Below, in pieces: positions 13,284 through 25,877 of a DNA stretch of 64,000 nucleotides. The position numbers were made by a program, and so were the translations under genes. The notes beneath the pieces are model-generated. The model worked only from the letters and a program-made list of their open reading frames with translations, was not told the DNA's origin and made no database searches. Origin of the DNA: Anseranas semipalmata (Eukaryota; Chordata; Aves; Anseriformes; Anseranatidae); the NCBI GenBank assembly GCA_013399115.1, contig VXAA01003938.1, positions 1,041,066 to 1,105,065 on the forward strand. The letters are read 5' to 3'. Position 1 is the stretch's first letter. Each line of letters begins with the position of its first letter.

Positions 13284-13332
13284 AGATAGAAAGATAGAAA
13301 GATAGATAGATACATACATACATACATACACA
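13284..13332. repeat. Compound GATA/CATA microsatellite
   Basis: AAAGATAG units pass into GATA units and then into CATA units without interruption, in total close to 50 bases. Confidence 0.9.
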
Positions 13333-15742
13333 CTATGAAGTCTAGTAGCCAAAATACAAGTTCTTTCTTTCCTTGAGCTATTCCTATTAGAGGTATGCTG
13401 AGAGACTTCTTCCAGCCTTTTCTTAAATTAAATTACTAAAGCAGTCTCCTGAAATTGTTGCCTTCACAGAATAATGGTCATGAAACAGGTGAGAAGCTTG
13501 GGGACTTTCCAGTCTTCCTGTAAACAATAACTGCATGGGTTGCAACATCATCCATTATTGCTGATGTGCGTGGAAAGGGGAGGGGTGAAATTACACATTG
13601 CTGAAAATCCAAACAAAGCTAAATCTTCTTTTATGATCTTCTAAGAGGATGCAACTTCATGCCATTTATGTGTCAAAGTTTTCAGATAAAAAAGTCTTGG
13701 TAAATTGGTAAATAGGGTAATTTTCTCTAAATACGCGCTATAAAACCCCAACACATTTTCTCAAGCTTAGGAAAAAGAGGGAAACCAGAATGATTATTTC
13801 ACATAGAAAGTAAATCCCTTACTAGTCAATGTTTCTGATGGGAAAGGAAATTATTATATAGACCTGGCCAGGCACCATCACATATTCCGTCAGAAATACT
13901 TCTGTGGGCAGAGACCCACAAACCTACAGTATGAAGGGATAGATCAAGAGACCACCATGTCCGCTGGAAGGATTACAGTACATTACTTTACAGCAATATG
14001 CTGCTTTGCCAACCCGTCTAAAGTTACAGCATTTCCATAATCCACGTAATATACTGAAGAGTTATTAAGTTTGAGTAAACCAAACACCAGTGGGTGTGAC
14101 AGCCATGTGGCAAGTGCTTGACTCAGACGTCTACCACAGAACATGAATTTCTCATATATTTTTGTACTCCTCAGCGAGGACAACAAGCAAGGCTGGAACT
14201 TATTGGTCAAGGGCTCGGTGGGCTGTGTCAGGATGACTAAACACTTGTCCTGGCTGTGGCACCAATCCTTGACTAATCTCTCTGTGCCTGAGGTTTCAGC
14301 CTTTCCGATTGCTTTGTTCTCAGGCATCTTTCCCAGCAGGAGAAAAGAAATGTTGTCTGTGGAATAATTGCCCCCGTTGAACGAAGATTTGGCTAAATAT
14401 GTTGTGACATAGGAATACAAACATATGAGAAAAAGTGGGAAGTTGTTTAAATTTGCTACAAACAATCATAGCTCATAGCCTGTGTGTGCTGACAAGACAT
14501 GGCGTAGTTTCTGACAGAATGGATTGGTTGTGTCCTCTCATTCTGCCGATCTGGGTCAATGAGTCTTGCAGCATAAAATGACCCACATGTTCAGCTGTTT
14601 TCAGGAGCTAGATCTTAGTAGTGATACTGGAAATGCTCTGGTGACTCTGCTATTATGCAGAGTGATATAAACAATGAACTTCGTGAAGAAGCCCAGAGAT
14701 ATTGGAGAGTGTCTGAAGCCTAGCACAAAACCACTCTTGGATGTCCTGCTGCTTATAGACTGTGTCCATTCAAGCAAGGCAAAGCCTCTCTTCCTGGCAT
14801 ATCTGTCATTCTTTAATGGTGTTACTTGGTTTAATAATTAACCCCACTTATTGATGTAGCTATTTTGATGTATTTACTTTAAAAACTGGGGATTTTTCAG
14901 ACATTTCTTAGAATAGCAGCTCTCTGCTCAGTAAAGGGTAGGGTAATTTGCAGTTCCCAGCTAAACTGGCTCTGAGCTTTGACTGACCATTCAGGGACTC
15001 TTTGCCATACAAGTAACAGCAGAATATGTGAGGTGTTTGTAGGCTCACCAGTTCCTATTTTACAGTATGACAGTTTGTTGATTAATACTTCCAAAATTGT
15101 GGCAGTCGGGGAAATGCATAAACACGACTCTTGTTTTCTTGTGTGTGTAGGTAATGTGTTCAATAAAGTATGAGCCAAATTCAGCTGTTACATTACAGTG
15201 CACAAGCTGAGTACCCTAAAGGTAACTAAACCTCATTCCATTTCAGACCAAAAGAAGGAGTTTTGAGCCAAAGAATTCTTTCAAAAAGGAAATTAGCTTA
15301 ACAAAAAATGTGACCACTTTCTATAAACATTGCTTGTCTGTGTTTTCAGATCATCACAGCTATAATAACTCTACTAATAAACTTTATTTTGCATTATTAA
15401 CTCTGGTGTTAATTTAAATCTTGAACTGGGATGCAGATCCTGGAGTTAGTTGATTGTTAGCTAACATAGTGAAAGTCCCATAATGAACTAAAGCCTATCA
15501 GTAACAGAAGTTACTGATTTAGCTATATGATTAACTGCAACTGTGAGGCATTACCTTTCAATAAGTAACTAAAAAGAGGATTTGAGCCTTGTCTGTGGGT
15601 TGTTTTGGTCTAATGTTCTAAGGTTTTTGATTCTCCTCCCCCCTTACAAATACTAGCTAAAATAATTCTCACATTGACTGTTGCTTATGTCTTTGCAATG
15701 CATTTCAGCACACGTCTGGAAATGTTGGGGTTAAAACACAGC

Positions 15743-15756
15743 GGGGGGGGGGGGGG
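15743..15756. repeat. G14 homopolymer
   Basis: Fourteen consecutive G after an isolated GC. It is a likely sequencing-error and length-variation site. Confidence 0.85.
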
Positions 15757-16344
15757 TAAGATATTACATTTTGCTGACTTTGTTCTTAAAAATTCTTTGA
15801 TATTGTTAATGAGCTACAAGGAAACACTAAAGTATGGGTGTGTGGAAGAAGCAGAACAGTTCTGAATCCATTCCCATCTGTAGGTCCCCCTAGATTCCTG
15901 CTGCAATATGGGAACACAAAGAAGACACTCAGTCTGGGCCATCAGACATCATTATGTTCCTCTGTTATGCAAGAAAATGATTGCAAGGCATGTTCATAAG
16001 GAGATCATCATTATACAATTAAAGTGAAACTAAGCTGGTGTTTGGGAGCATTTAAGCTGCCATTAGAAACTGAAGCTCAAGCTAATATCATATTTCAGCG
16101 ATGTTCTGACACAAGCTCTGAAGGAAATTGCCCTAAGTGAGTTGTGCCTGGATCTATATGCTGGGGTATACAATAAAGCTGATTCCAGGCATTGCATCTT
16201 TGGCATGCCAATAGTATATGCAGAATAAGAACATCTCTGTAACACAAATACTTCTTCTATTTGAGCCTGTAGGCCTGTTCTACCTACCTTGCAGTAACTT
16301 CTAACCTAAACTGTATCAGGAATGTGCAAGACAAATTCCTGCAT

Positions 16345-16660
16345 CCATTTTTGCTTGAAGCAAAGAACATCTCTTTCTGAAAAGCAATCCAGTCTTGATT
16401 TGGAAATGGTCAGTGATGGAAGAATCAACCAGAATGTTTCCAATGGTTAATTTTCTCTGTGGTTAAAAACTGTTCCTCACTTCCAGTCTGAATTTGCCTG
16501 GCTTCTGCTTTCAGCCACTGGATCTCATTATATAATTATCAGCTATGTTAAAGAGCCCATTTTCATACTTCCCTTATCCATGTAGGCATTCATGAGTGTG
16601 ATCCAATTTATGCAGCTTTAGCTGTCAAACAGTCCCTGTATAATCTAAACTAGTTCACTA
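16345..16660 (-). mobile_element. Ancient CR1 LINE fragment, degraded
   Basis: The plus strand follows the reverse complement of the old amniote CR1 3' region. The strongest blocks are 'TTTCCAATGGTTAATTTTCT' near 16437, 'CTTCCAGTCTGAATTTGCCT' near 16480, the block around 'CAGCCACTGGATCTCATTAT' at 16514, and the 'GAGCCCATTTTCATACTTCC' region near 16553. The usual 3' terminus is absent, so the fragment is truncated at both ends. No frame is open. The family call is from remembered consensus, and the right boundary is uncertain. Confidence 0.7.
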
Positions 16661-17919
16661 GGCCCCTTAGCAATCAACTTAGAGAGATGGCTATCCCTCT
16701 TCCACGCTTCTTGATGCTGGCAAGCACATCTACTTTATGCACATCTACATAGCTGGACATTGCTACACATTTCCTCTCCTCCTGTTTGGGTTGGGTTAAT
16801 GAGTGGACATTGTACGTGGACCCAGTGTCTGGATGACTCTTGATGTGACTCTTCCATTTTTGCCCTACACAGAACAGAGCTTTCATACAGTCAAGGGCCC
16901 TGATAGGGAAATTATACCTCCAGGATCTTGTCTAGCTTCCTTGAAATAACAGATATATTTGTCAGTTACCTGATTCCTGTGGCTGGCATGCTAGGCGTTT
17001 AGTCTGTACCCCTCTATCTCTGTAAGGTTTTCTCATACCTTTGCAAAACAGCATATTTTGCAAAGGAATGAGATCTTTTCTGTTCCAGGATGCAGAAGGT
17101 CCCTTGGTGATATCAGGCTATTGTTTATGTGATGTCCCCCTTTTTTCCTCATCTGCACATCATGTCCAATGAAATGGTTGATGAAGAAAGCTAATCTGGC
17201 AAATTTCGGGGCAAACTTACGCTATTCCAGAAAGTTTGACTGACCTTCCTCTTGCAGCAAGAAGCAACATTTCCTCTAGTGGAGTCCTCAACCCCACAGT
17301 TTCCCAAGACTCTCATTTTCCAAGAACATTCAAGAGCTACTGGAAGAATTTCCTTCTCTTCCCATCCCTGTCTGGCTGGGTCACCACCCAAACCACTGCC
17401 ACTGTCTGCATGTCTCTTTACTGGGTAAGCAGGATGTGTTCTAGACTTGTCCACTTCCACCTTTCAATTTCTTTTTGAGCTAAGGGGGAAAGAATGGTAT
17501 CTTTCCTTGGCTCCACTAACAGGAATCATGCTGTCTTAATGTCACTCTTGCAGATTCACATCAATTCCATTGAGTCAGGTCACTAAGCTGCTGGATATCT
17601 ACGCTAAGGATCTGTATGATTCTGGAACTAACATGTTATGCTCACAGTAGCGTATTTTCACTTTTACAAAAATAAATTTTAAAAAGTGAAAAGGGCAACA
17701 AGAAGCAGAACAGCAGTACCACAATAAGAAGAAATAACTTGGTAATGAGAACTTGAAATTTCTACCACTTATATTCCTAGACTGATGTGAACCATTAATA
17801 GTTTTAGTTTCAGATATACAGCAGATGCTAGAGCAAAAAATCCTTTATGCAGGGAAGAATCTCTAGCCCAGGAATGCTGAAAAAGATTAGTTAAAGTTTA
17901 AGTCCTTGTGGGTAAACAG
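16661..17919. other. Noncoding DNA, no gene seen
   Basis: The first 200 bases may be further decayed CR1 but I cannot align them with confidence. The remainder has no recognised feature. A pyrimidine-rich stretch at 17250-17470 is open on the plus strand (80 codons) without any motif. Confidence 0.55.
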
Positions 17920-18470
17920 AGTCGGGTCTATGACGCACTGCTGACATAATGCTTCAACCAGTGGCTAATGGCAAGGATTTCCCCTGTAGTGACCCTGTGG
18001 TAGGAGTAAGTGGCCCTTTAGACCCCACTGGAAATGTGCTGCTGTTTATAAGGAAAAGTACCCTGAATCGGAGAGTGTGCATGTGTTTATGTATGTGTGA
18101 TCACAGGCACAGCTCCTGATGGATATCACATAAGAGGAGTACTTTCACCACCGCTTGTAGAAGCACAGATGCGTCAAAAGCTGTGATCCAGAGGGAACAC
18201 ATCAAAGGCTGAGCGAGAACAGTTAATCCTTCACGTCTATCCAGTCTTTTCTGCTGCAATTGTCTGCAGGAATGCTGCCTACCACCAGCTGCGGCAGTGT
18301 GTGTAGGTGAAAACTGAGCCGGGGGCTCACATCACCACAACTTACTCCATGAAAGCTACTGCTCCGTAATGGTAACAGCCAGCCCCGACTGGATTTGCAC
18401 TGCAGTTAAATGACATATTCAGATGGCATAATTTGTGAACACAACTCAGACGCAGCGATGAACCTCCATC
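17920..18470. promoter_or_regulatory. Candidate conserved noncoding element (second CpG-retaining block)
   Basis: I count about 11 CpG in 18061-18480 plus two near 17923-17933, against two in the following 420 bases (18601-19020). GC is only moderate and there is no repeat or long ORF. The pattern is like that at 7201-7770. A regulatory or conserved role is inferred, not shown. Confidence 0.25.
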
Positions 18471-21400
18471 CTCATTCCCCAAATGAACATCAGAGCCTCT
18501 CCCCTGATGCCCAACCTTCTGGGTGGCATCATGGTTTGGTGGTGGTTCCCCAAAGGGGTTAGATCATCCAGACGATTCTGAGATTTAAGACAATAAAGTC
18601 CACCTAAACTGGGGTTTAGGAGATCTGGGAGGAAAGGCTGAATATCTCTTTTAGACCCAAATCTCTTCTACTTGATCTTCACTGTTTGATACTGAAAGGC
18701 AGTGCATTAAGCAAAGGGTTTCCGTCTTCATATACACCAATCTGATTTATGAGTCTATTCTCTCCTCACAAGGGTATTTATGCTTTGTATTTCTCCAGAA
18801 CAGCCTCATAGCTTACAAATATTTGCACGTGATGGAGCTGGAAGAAGATTTTTAAGAATTTGTAAATAATTTAGGCAGATAATTGCCATTCATTTAATAT
18901 AATTCTCTAGGAAGCATTGAAAAATCTCAGGGTGTTTACAAGAAATTTATTTCTATGCCAGAAAACCTTTACATAGCTACTGCCAATGCTACTGTGGAAA
19001 TAATAATACTGTAAGATTTCAAAATCATGTTTATAAGCAGGAGCTGCTATGGTTCAGAAAACTCCAATGATTCACCAGCACTGTTGTTATGGTTAATTTT
19101 CCTGGAAAAGTACGTTATTGCAACAATTCCTCTTTTTTGTCATCACAGTGTTTATTCCATTATCTGTTTGTTTTTACTGCTGAATCTTAGTTTGGCACAG
19201 GGATTCTTGTATCTAAAAAGGGTTTCTAAAACCATCAGTGTTTTGAAACATATACGAATTGCCAGGGGATTTTATTTTTGGCTTTTTGAATAACCTTGTA
19301 TTTTTGAACTTTTTAACAGTAATGAGCAATCCTCCCTCTCAAATAACAACATTTTAAAGTGACGTTTCAACTTTTGTGGCTGCAGTCCACTCTTTTATAA
19401 TGTGGGAAATGCCCTGCCTCTGAACTGTGTAAGTGATACGTCATTCTCCACAAGTCTGCTTTTTAGCAGAAATGAGTAAACACCTCCGAGGTCCTGAGGA
19501 CGTGTTTTTAAAACAGTGTCCAGCACTTGCAAGGATTGCAACAACGATGGCTAAGGAGCTAATAGAGAGAAAACACCAGGTCAGGAGAGAGTTGCTGAGG
19601 ACAGGACAGGATGAAAAACTTGAAGTAATAGAATGGAGCAAAGGAAGATTTTTGCTTTGTTCCCCAGCAGCAAGGTCTGCTAAACTGCTGACTAAGCCTC
19701 CCAGGGGAGATAGTAGGAGTCCCAGAGGATGAGCGGTAAACACGGGCCTGGACAAAGCACTGGGAAATGTGCTGCTTGTCAGCAACCCTCCTGCTATGTG
19801 ATGGAGATAAGATAGGTGGCCTAAACTGTCTCAGAAGACATCTGTGAAGCATCTCTTGAGACAGACAGGGAGCAGGAGGTGGGGCCAGCCCCTCCAACAC
19901 CTCTTGTTCCTCCAGTCCCTGCCCTCCTGTCCTTCTCCCATTTCCTTCTCCTGCTGCTCCCTTCTCCGCTCCCTTCCTACCTTCCCCTGTAAGGTCCCAT
20001 AAACACCTATCAATGTGTGTTGTAACTTTTTCCAAAGAAGTTGATAGCAATCTGACAGTCTGGATTATCACAGTATGTTGGGGATATTGAGATCCCTGCA
20101 TGCAGCTTGTAAAACAGCCACACCTCACCTTATGGTCTCCATGAGGTTTTCCTGGGAGACGATGGGGAAGGACCTTTTGGGGAGGGCCCTGCCATCATGG
20201 AATGGATGTGACGTGTGAACCCTCCTCACTGCATGTGTATGGATCTTTGCCCATGGATAACACAAGCCAGAATTTTCAGTTTTGGGATGGATGTTTTCAG
20301 ACTTCCATCAGAAGGTTGGTCCCACGTGACGCAGACTCCTGGGGAGCTTGAAATGAGAAAAGGTGGAGAAAAAAAAATCTTTCTTTCCTATAAAGAACAA
20401 GGAAAACCCAGAGTAGAGCGTTTTAAGAGTAACATTAAAGTTTTCTCATCCAAAGGGAATCTCTGTGGGTCAGATTCCTCTGAAGAAATATAGACATCTA
20501 CGTCTGAGCACCCTAGGCCTCCCAGCATCAGCAGGAAAAATAACCGCAACTAAAAGTGGTACATATCATCTGAAATACCTTTGAAATTTGCCATGTATTC
20601 CTGTGCATTGACTCAACAGGGATCCAACTGAGATTAGCTCAGATGTAAATAACTGTGTTGTAGACATACAGAGATAGGAAACATAGATCTTGTCTCTGTG
20701 CCTTGGTGTGCCCTAATTTCACTCTTTATCAGGGTTGCAGGCAATGAACCTTAACACCACTCCAGCTTCAATTGTTTAATTTCCCTTTGCCTTCCAGTCC
20801 ATTTTCAATTCATGCCTGAACTTTGTGACTTCTTCCATGCCACTCCCCATACGCAGAGCATTCCTCCAGCTGAGGTTTGACAAACATCCTGGTTCTTAAC
20901 ACAGCTCAGAACACACCTGCTCTGCGAAATACTGGAGCTGTGGTGGCCCCACCCCAGTCAGGGTTTTCTCAGTCCTGTGGTGCACTGCTGGCATTGCCAA
21001 GTTCACGACCTCCTCTTGCTTGTATCTCACTGGTTATTTATTGCAAGGAGGTGCTGGATCCCGCAATAAAATGATAAATTCACCTCTCTAAAGCCTCGAA
21101 GGTCAAGTCATTCCCATGTATGGAGTGGAAGATACAGGGAAAACTGAAAGGAGACTTGAGAACTGTCTCATGATGGTCGTTAGGTGAATGACTTCTGCCA
21201 AAATGTGAATAAATTGCTCTCTATGGCTGCTGAAGGTAGGACAAGAAGTGATGTATTAAAATGGCAACAATGGTTAGCTGTTAGCAAAAGATTTGTGAAG
21301 GGATGGTGAGGTTCTTGAATACCTTGGTTAGATGGCAGAGACTCTGTTGCTATTGGTTTTAAGATCAAACTTGATAAACATGTCACACTGCCATCACAGC

Positions 21401-21972
21401 TGAGCAGCAGAGCAATGGATTAAATGGTTGTCCATGACCTATTGCCCGTGACTTCTGTGTGTCTGTAGATAAGTATCAAAAAATGCTGAATAACAGAGCT
21501 CATCCCAGAGCAAGACGGGGACAAAAGGGGAAGGGTAGGGTTTGGTGATGTAGTTCTGTAGACCTGGGAAAAGTTGTTTTTTAGGTCACAGTCCTGTCTG
21601 ATTTCTAATGAAGTTGCTTAATTCTACAGAGCTTACAGAGCAAAATCCTGCTGAGGTTAACAACGGTTGAAGTTCAAGAGCGGGTATAGAGTCAGTGAAA
21701 GCATCAAAAACATGCAGGTGCACTTGTTTCTCCTACTTGTTGCTTCAAGAGATACTTGAAAATACAGATCTGACAGGTGTTTTTCTCCTTTGGAGCACAG
21801 AGAGCTTTCTAAATATTTTTTGTTTAGTTTTGAGTTGTATCCCATTCCTATATGGGAGCCAAAGAGCTGCCAAAGAGCTGTCATTTGAACAGGCTTGCAG
21901 GTAGACTGGAGAAATATCTGCTTTGACTTGGGAAGTGTAGGTTTAAGGTAAGCACAGGTGGTGAGATGCTAC

Positions 21973-22000
21973 TAGTGCTGTAGTAACAGCTACAGCACTA
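21973..22000. other. Perfect 11-bp inverted repeat, 6-base loop
   Basis: TAGTGCTGTAG at 21973-21983 is exactly complementary to CTACAGCACTA at 21990-22000. The loop is TAACAG, and the innermost T and G could wobble-pair. No function is implied; it is shorter than a typical microRNA precursor stem. Confidence 0.7.
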
Positions 22001-23943
22001 AGGCATAATGGTTCCCTGGGGTCACAGCTGGAAGATGAGGTAAGTGCTGTCACCCAGTCTTTCTGCCTGCAAACAGCTTCCCATTCTCAGTGCAAGAACC
22101 ACTGCAAGCAGCAGCTCTTCTGATCCTTTTCTTGTTTCCTCAGCCTCATGTGAATTCCTAGGTAGGTTCAAATGCTCTGTGAGACCCCAATATCTTAATA
22201 TGACCAAAGCATAGCCTTGAAAGCAAATAACAGTTTCATCTTCTCCAATGGCTTCTGCAGACTATCCCAAAACAATACTGCTACAGCTAAATTGTTAGTG
22301 GGGACAACACCATCTCAGATTTATCTCCATGGACTTCCGTTACAGCCATACAAATATAAATAGTTTTACTCTGGCCCCATACACCACATCAGAGGTCTTA
22401 GATACCTTCCATACACCTGTGCAGGTATTCTGATGAAGATTTAATGACCATGTTTTCCGTGAAAATAGGAACTTGATGACATGAAGAAAAGAAATCTTTT
22501 CCATTTCCATTTTCCTCAGGATCCTCCAAGACCTGTTAGATCTGTCTGCCCCATGGGGCAAGTGCACGTGAGACATCTCACACCCCTGGCTCCCCCCAGT
22601 CTCAAAGACCAGGGCACTTTTTTGAACATGCCCTAACTCCTTTCCGGTGTATGCTGAGCTTCCTTCACGGAAACACCTTCTCTGAGTCACATCTTTGCAC
22701 TCAGCTGGGATTTGGCCAGGGACCACACCTGAAAACATATGCTGAGAAACATGCAAGGATACCAACCCAACAATCATGCTTTAGCAGGGTCTACATTTGC
22801 TCTGGCACCCTTGTAGCCTGTCAGATGATTATGGTTTATTCTCTAGTCAGGTACTCAGTTGTTTAACGTCATCATTTTGTAGGGTCTAGGCTAGGATGGC
22901 TGTTCCTACAAGGTGAGATCGTGACATTGTTCTGGAGGGGTGTCTTGTCTGGAGGCAAGGCTATGCTGCTCACATGCAGGGAATGATGCATAATGTCCCT
23001 CACATGATGTCAGTGCTTGACTGGACATGGGAGTCAGATTGCCACATATCTTAGCTGTCTCTGTGGTGCCATGGTGGCTTGCATGGCCCAGCCAGCATGG
23101 TCTGCACCAACCCATGTCACTGCCTCCGGAGGCTCAGAAGGTGACATGGAAATAGTGTGTTGTCTTGCTGCAGTAACCATGCTGCCAAAAGGAACCCATT
23201 GCCCTGAGGGGAATGAAAGCCTTGAGACTGGCTGGAAGGAAGCAGAGAGAGGTATGCGGTAGGCTAGATCAGTGCCTTGTCCTTACACATTGGAGTATAT
23301 ATGTTCTTGGACAGGTCCAACCAAACTCATCCACTTAAAATAACTCACACAAACACTCAAGTTTGTGAGGTGTGAAGACCCCAGGGGCACACTCCTTCAC
23401 ACAGGGTCTCCAGCATGGAGGTCTGAAACTAGGTAAGTAGAAATGGGACTAGTTTCTGCCATGCGAAGTGGCAAACCCAACTTAGGCCAAACTCATGGAC
23501 CTGGGCATGTTCAAGCCATATTGTTATGATGCATGATCCCATCAATCCTGCCAGGACTGGCAGTAGAAAGCTGTCTGAGAAGGGGGCGTGAAGTAGCCTC
23601 AGGAGAGGTGGAAGAAGAGGGAGGGCTAGCTGAGGAGTTGGCTGAGCCAAGCAAGCCGGGTGAGGTGGTGAATCAATGCGTCATTCCTTGAGCAACTACG
23701 AGGCAACTCCCCAAGGGGTTGCCCTTCCCAGGCAGGAGCGTGTGTCTGCACAATGTGCGTGGATTGCTGGTGGGGTTGAATCCCTTCTCAGGACCCAGCA
23801 GATGAGTCAGAGTTGACTCAGGTCTTTGTAGTCCTCTTTGCTCAAATGATACTGGGTAAAGAAGGGAAAAGATGAAACCTGTTTGTATTTCTTCTATTGA
23901 CTCCTAGTCTTGCTATAAACTATAAACAATGCATAGGGGCATT

Positions 23944-23972
23944 TTTCTCTCTCTCTTTTTTTTTTTTTTTTT
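23944..23972. repeat. CT-repeat and 17-base T run
   Basis: Short CT units lead into a T homopolymer. Low-complexity sequence. Confidence 0.85.
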
Positions 23973-25877
23973 GGACAAACTTGGCTGCTGGGTGCACACA
24001 TTAAGCTATAAATGCAGTCTTTCATAGGAGAAAACGGCTTCGTTTATAAGCGTCCCATTAAGCAAGAACATGTTCCATTCTTTGTGGGGAGACCATTCTC
24101 CTGCCCACATGTTGAGGTATCTTGGAAGCAGTATGTAGCTCTTTGAGGACCAATTATTAATTTGAATTTATTGAGTGCTGACAGATGTGCTTGGTGCTTT
24201 ATGGTCACATAAGGGAACCCTTGTGGCTGCACTATTTCAAGAGAAAACTCCCATGAAAAGGTAGAAACCCTTTTGGTTTAAGGAGACGGAAAGACACTGT
24301 TCTGATTTTTGAAACACTGGCCTCGGCGGCACTCCCCAGCATTGACCAGCTTATGGACCAACTTCTCTCCTTAGCAAAGTGCTAATAAACACTAACAGAA
24401 GTAAACAGGGACTCTCTCCTCTGCAACCAGCAACATTTGCTACACTGATTCTGTCTGCCTCAACTATATCTGAGGGACACAAAGCTTCTGGGTACTAAGA
24501 AATCAAACTCAGTTTGTTTTCATCTGTGTAACCATAAAAGTTTAGCTTCTCATTCTGAAAACAATTTGTGGGTTGAAGGTTTTCTTTGATCTTCTGTATT
24601 GCCTTCTCCCATCATCCTGTCCTGCCAAAGCAAATGGTATCTCCTGTGAGTCTGTGGTTGCAAGGATGATGTAGTAATAAAGACATTCCCAAATTATTTT
24701 ACTTTTAATGATACTTCTAACGCTCTCTTTCAGCAGTGAAGAGCAGCAATTCAGCTAATGGAGAGACATGTGAGCATAAAATTCACAGTCTGGTGTTGAC
24801 TCTAGAGGAATGAAGCAAGGGAGGCATGAGCAAATCCTACAGACTCACACAACATAGCTAGAGGTATTTTTCTTCGTTAAATCAAAACTGGCTGCTCTAC
24901 ACAAGTAGAGGTATGGTATCTCTGGGGCTTCCAGACTGTTTGTTCATGCAGTTTTTCTGGTAGCTTCATAAAGTAAAATCTCACCTAACTCTACATCTTG
25001 ACCCCAACCTTGAGAATACTGACAATACTTAAATTGTTGTAAAGAGCAAAGAGGCATGCTCCCTTCTTACTGCTGCTGGCGGGAGAGGTGAGACCCAAAA
25101 GGCTCTCTCACACATACTTAGGATCTTTAAAACCAGTGAGTCACTGACACATGGGATGGAGTCCGGGAAACCATTCTGCTAACGTTTTCCAAGTCCTCAA
25201 GCTTTTGATGTGTGATGGTGAAGGTGATAATGATTGAAAGATGAATCTGTTATGTTTGGGGAGGTGAAATGGCAAAACACTGTTGTTTTTTTCTTTCCCC
25301 TCCCACAGGTTAGATTACGCTATAGAGAAAGAATTTACCCAAAGGCAGATAATGCTTAAACCATTTAGAAATAATTAATAGACATTAGAGTCATTGCATA
25401 CTACAGAAAACTGTGTCCTGAAAGGCTAGACAATAACTTTCCTTCTTAGAGTAAAGGATGTTTGTTTAGGCCCAGCTGGAGCTTCCGACTACCTAATTAT
25501 CCAGAAATGAAGTAGTTGTGCTCTTAAGGAAGTCAAAAATGCACTCCGATGAGTGCTGGGCAACACAGGCCACCAGGTTTCCACAAAACGTCATGCAGAT
25601 ATGTTGTTAAATTAGTTTTGCAGGTGGAGCCTGTGCTTAAACTTCTGCACTTTCTAAAAGGTCAAAATAGGTTTATAATTTGTCTGCAGAATAGTTTTCT
25701 TCATTTTTTAATGTCATGCGTTAAAGTAGCAACTTAGAGACAGCTGATATCTGTGCTCAGGATCTATGAGGACCATTCTCCTGGCCATGGCCAATGACAG
25801 GACCTCCCTTGTCACTCGTGGGTGACCACCATCCCTCCTTGGGACCATGGGGGAGACAGGAAAGATTGGATGCCCTC

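Larger units (their letters stand above)
12594..16344. other. Noncoding DNA with microsatellites, no gene seen
   Basis: Holds a GATA/CATA repeat (13284-13332) and a G run (15743-15756), listed separately. A 160-codon minus-strand ORF at 13983-14465 has no convincing family match. The rest is single-copy sequence without recognised repeats. 14800-15560 is AT-rich. Confidence 0.6.
18471..25877. other. Noncoding DNA, no gene seen
   Basis: The longest stretch here free of interspersed repeats (7.4 kb). ORFs at 19433-19732 (plus) and 19559-20128 (minus, 189 codons) overlap each other across a pyrimidine-rich strand (19860-19990) and show no family motif; I regard both as chance. A perfect 11-bp inverted repeat sits at 21973-22000, and a CT/T tract at 23944-23972. 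Splice-donor-like words occur near 22039 and 23433 without convincing partner acceptors. Confidence 0.6.

Noticed and set aside
13983..14465. Minus-strand 160-codon ORF whose end reads VYYVDYGNAVTL, like the DYGN core of a Tudor domain
   Set aside because: Only a handful of residues match; the rest of the ORF has no Tudor-like spacing, strand pattern or splice signals. Most likely coincidence.
19559..20128. Minus-strand ORF of 189 codons, the longest without N
   Set aside because: It runs through a strand-biased pyrimidine-rich stretch low in stop codons and overlaps a plus-strand ORF; no domain or family resemblance.
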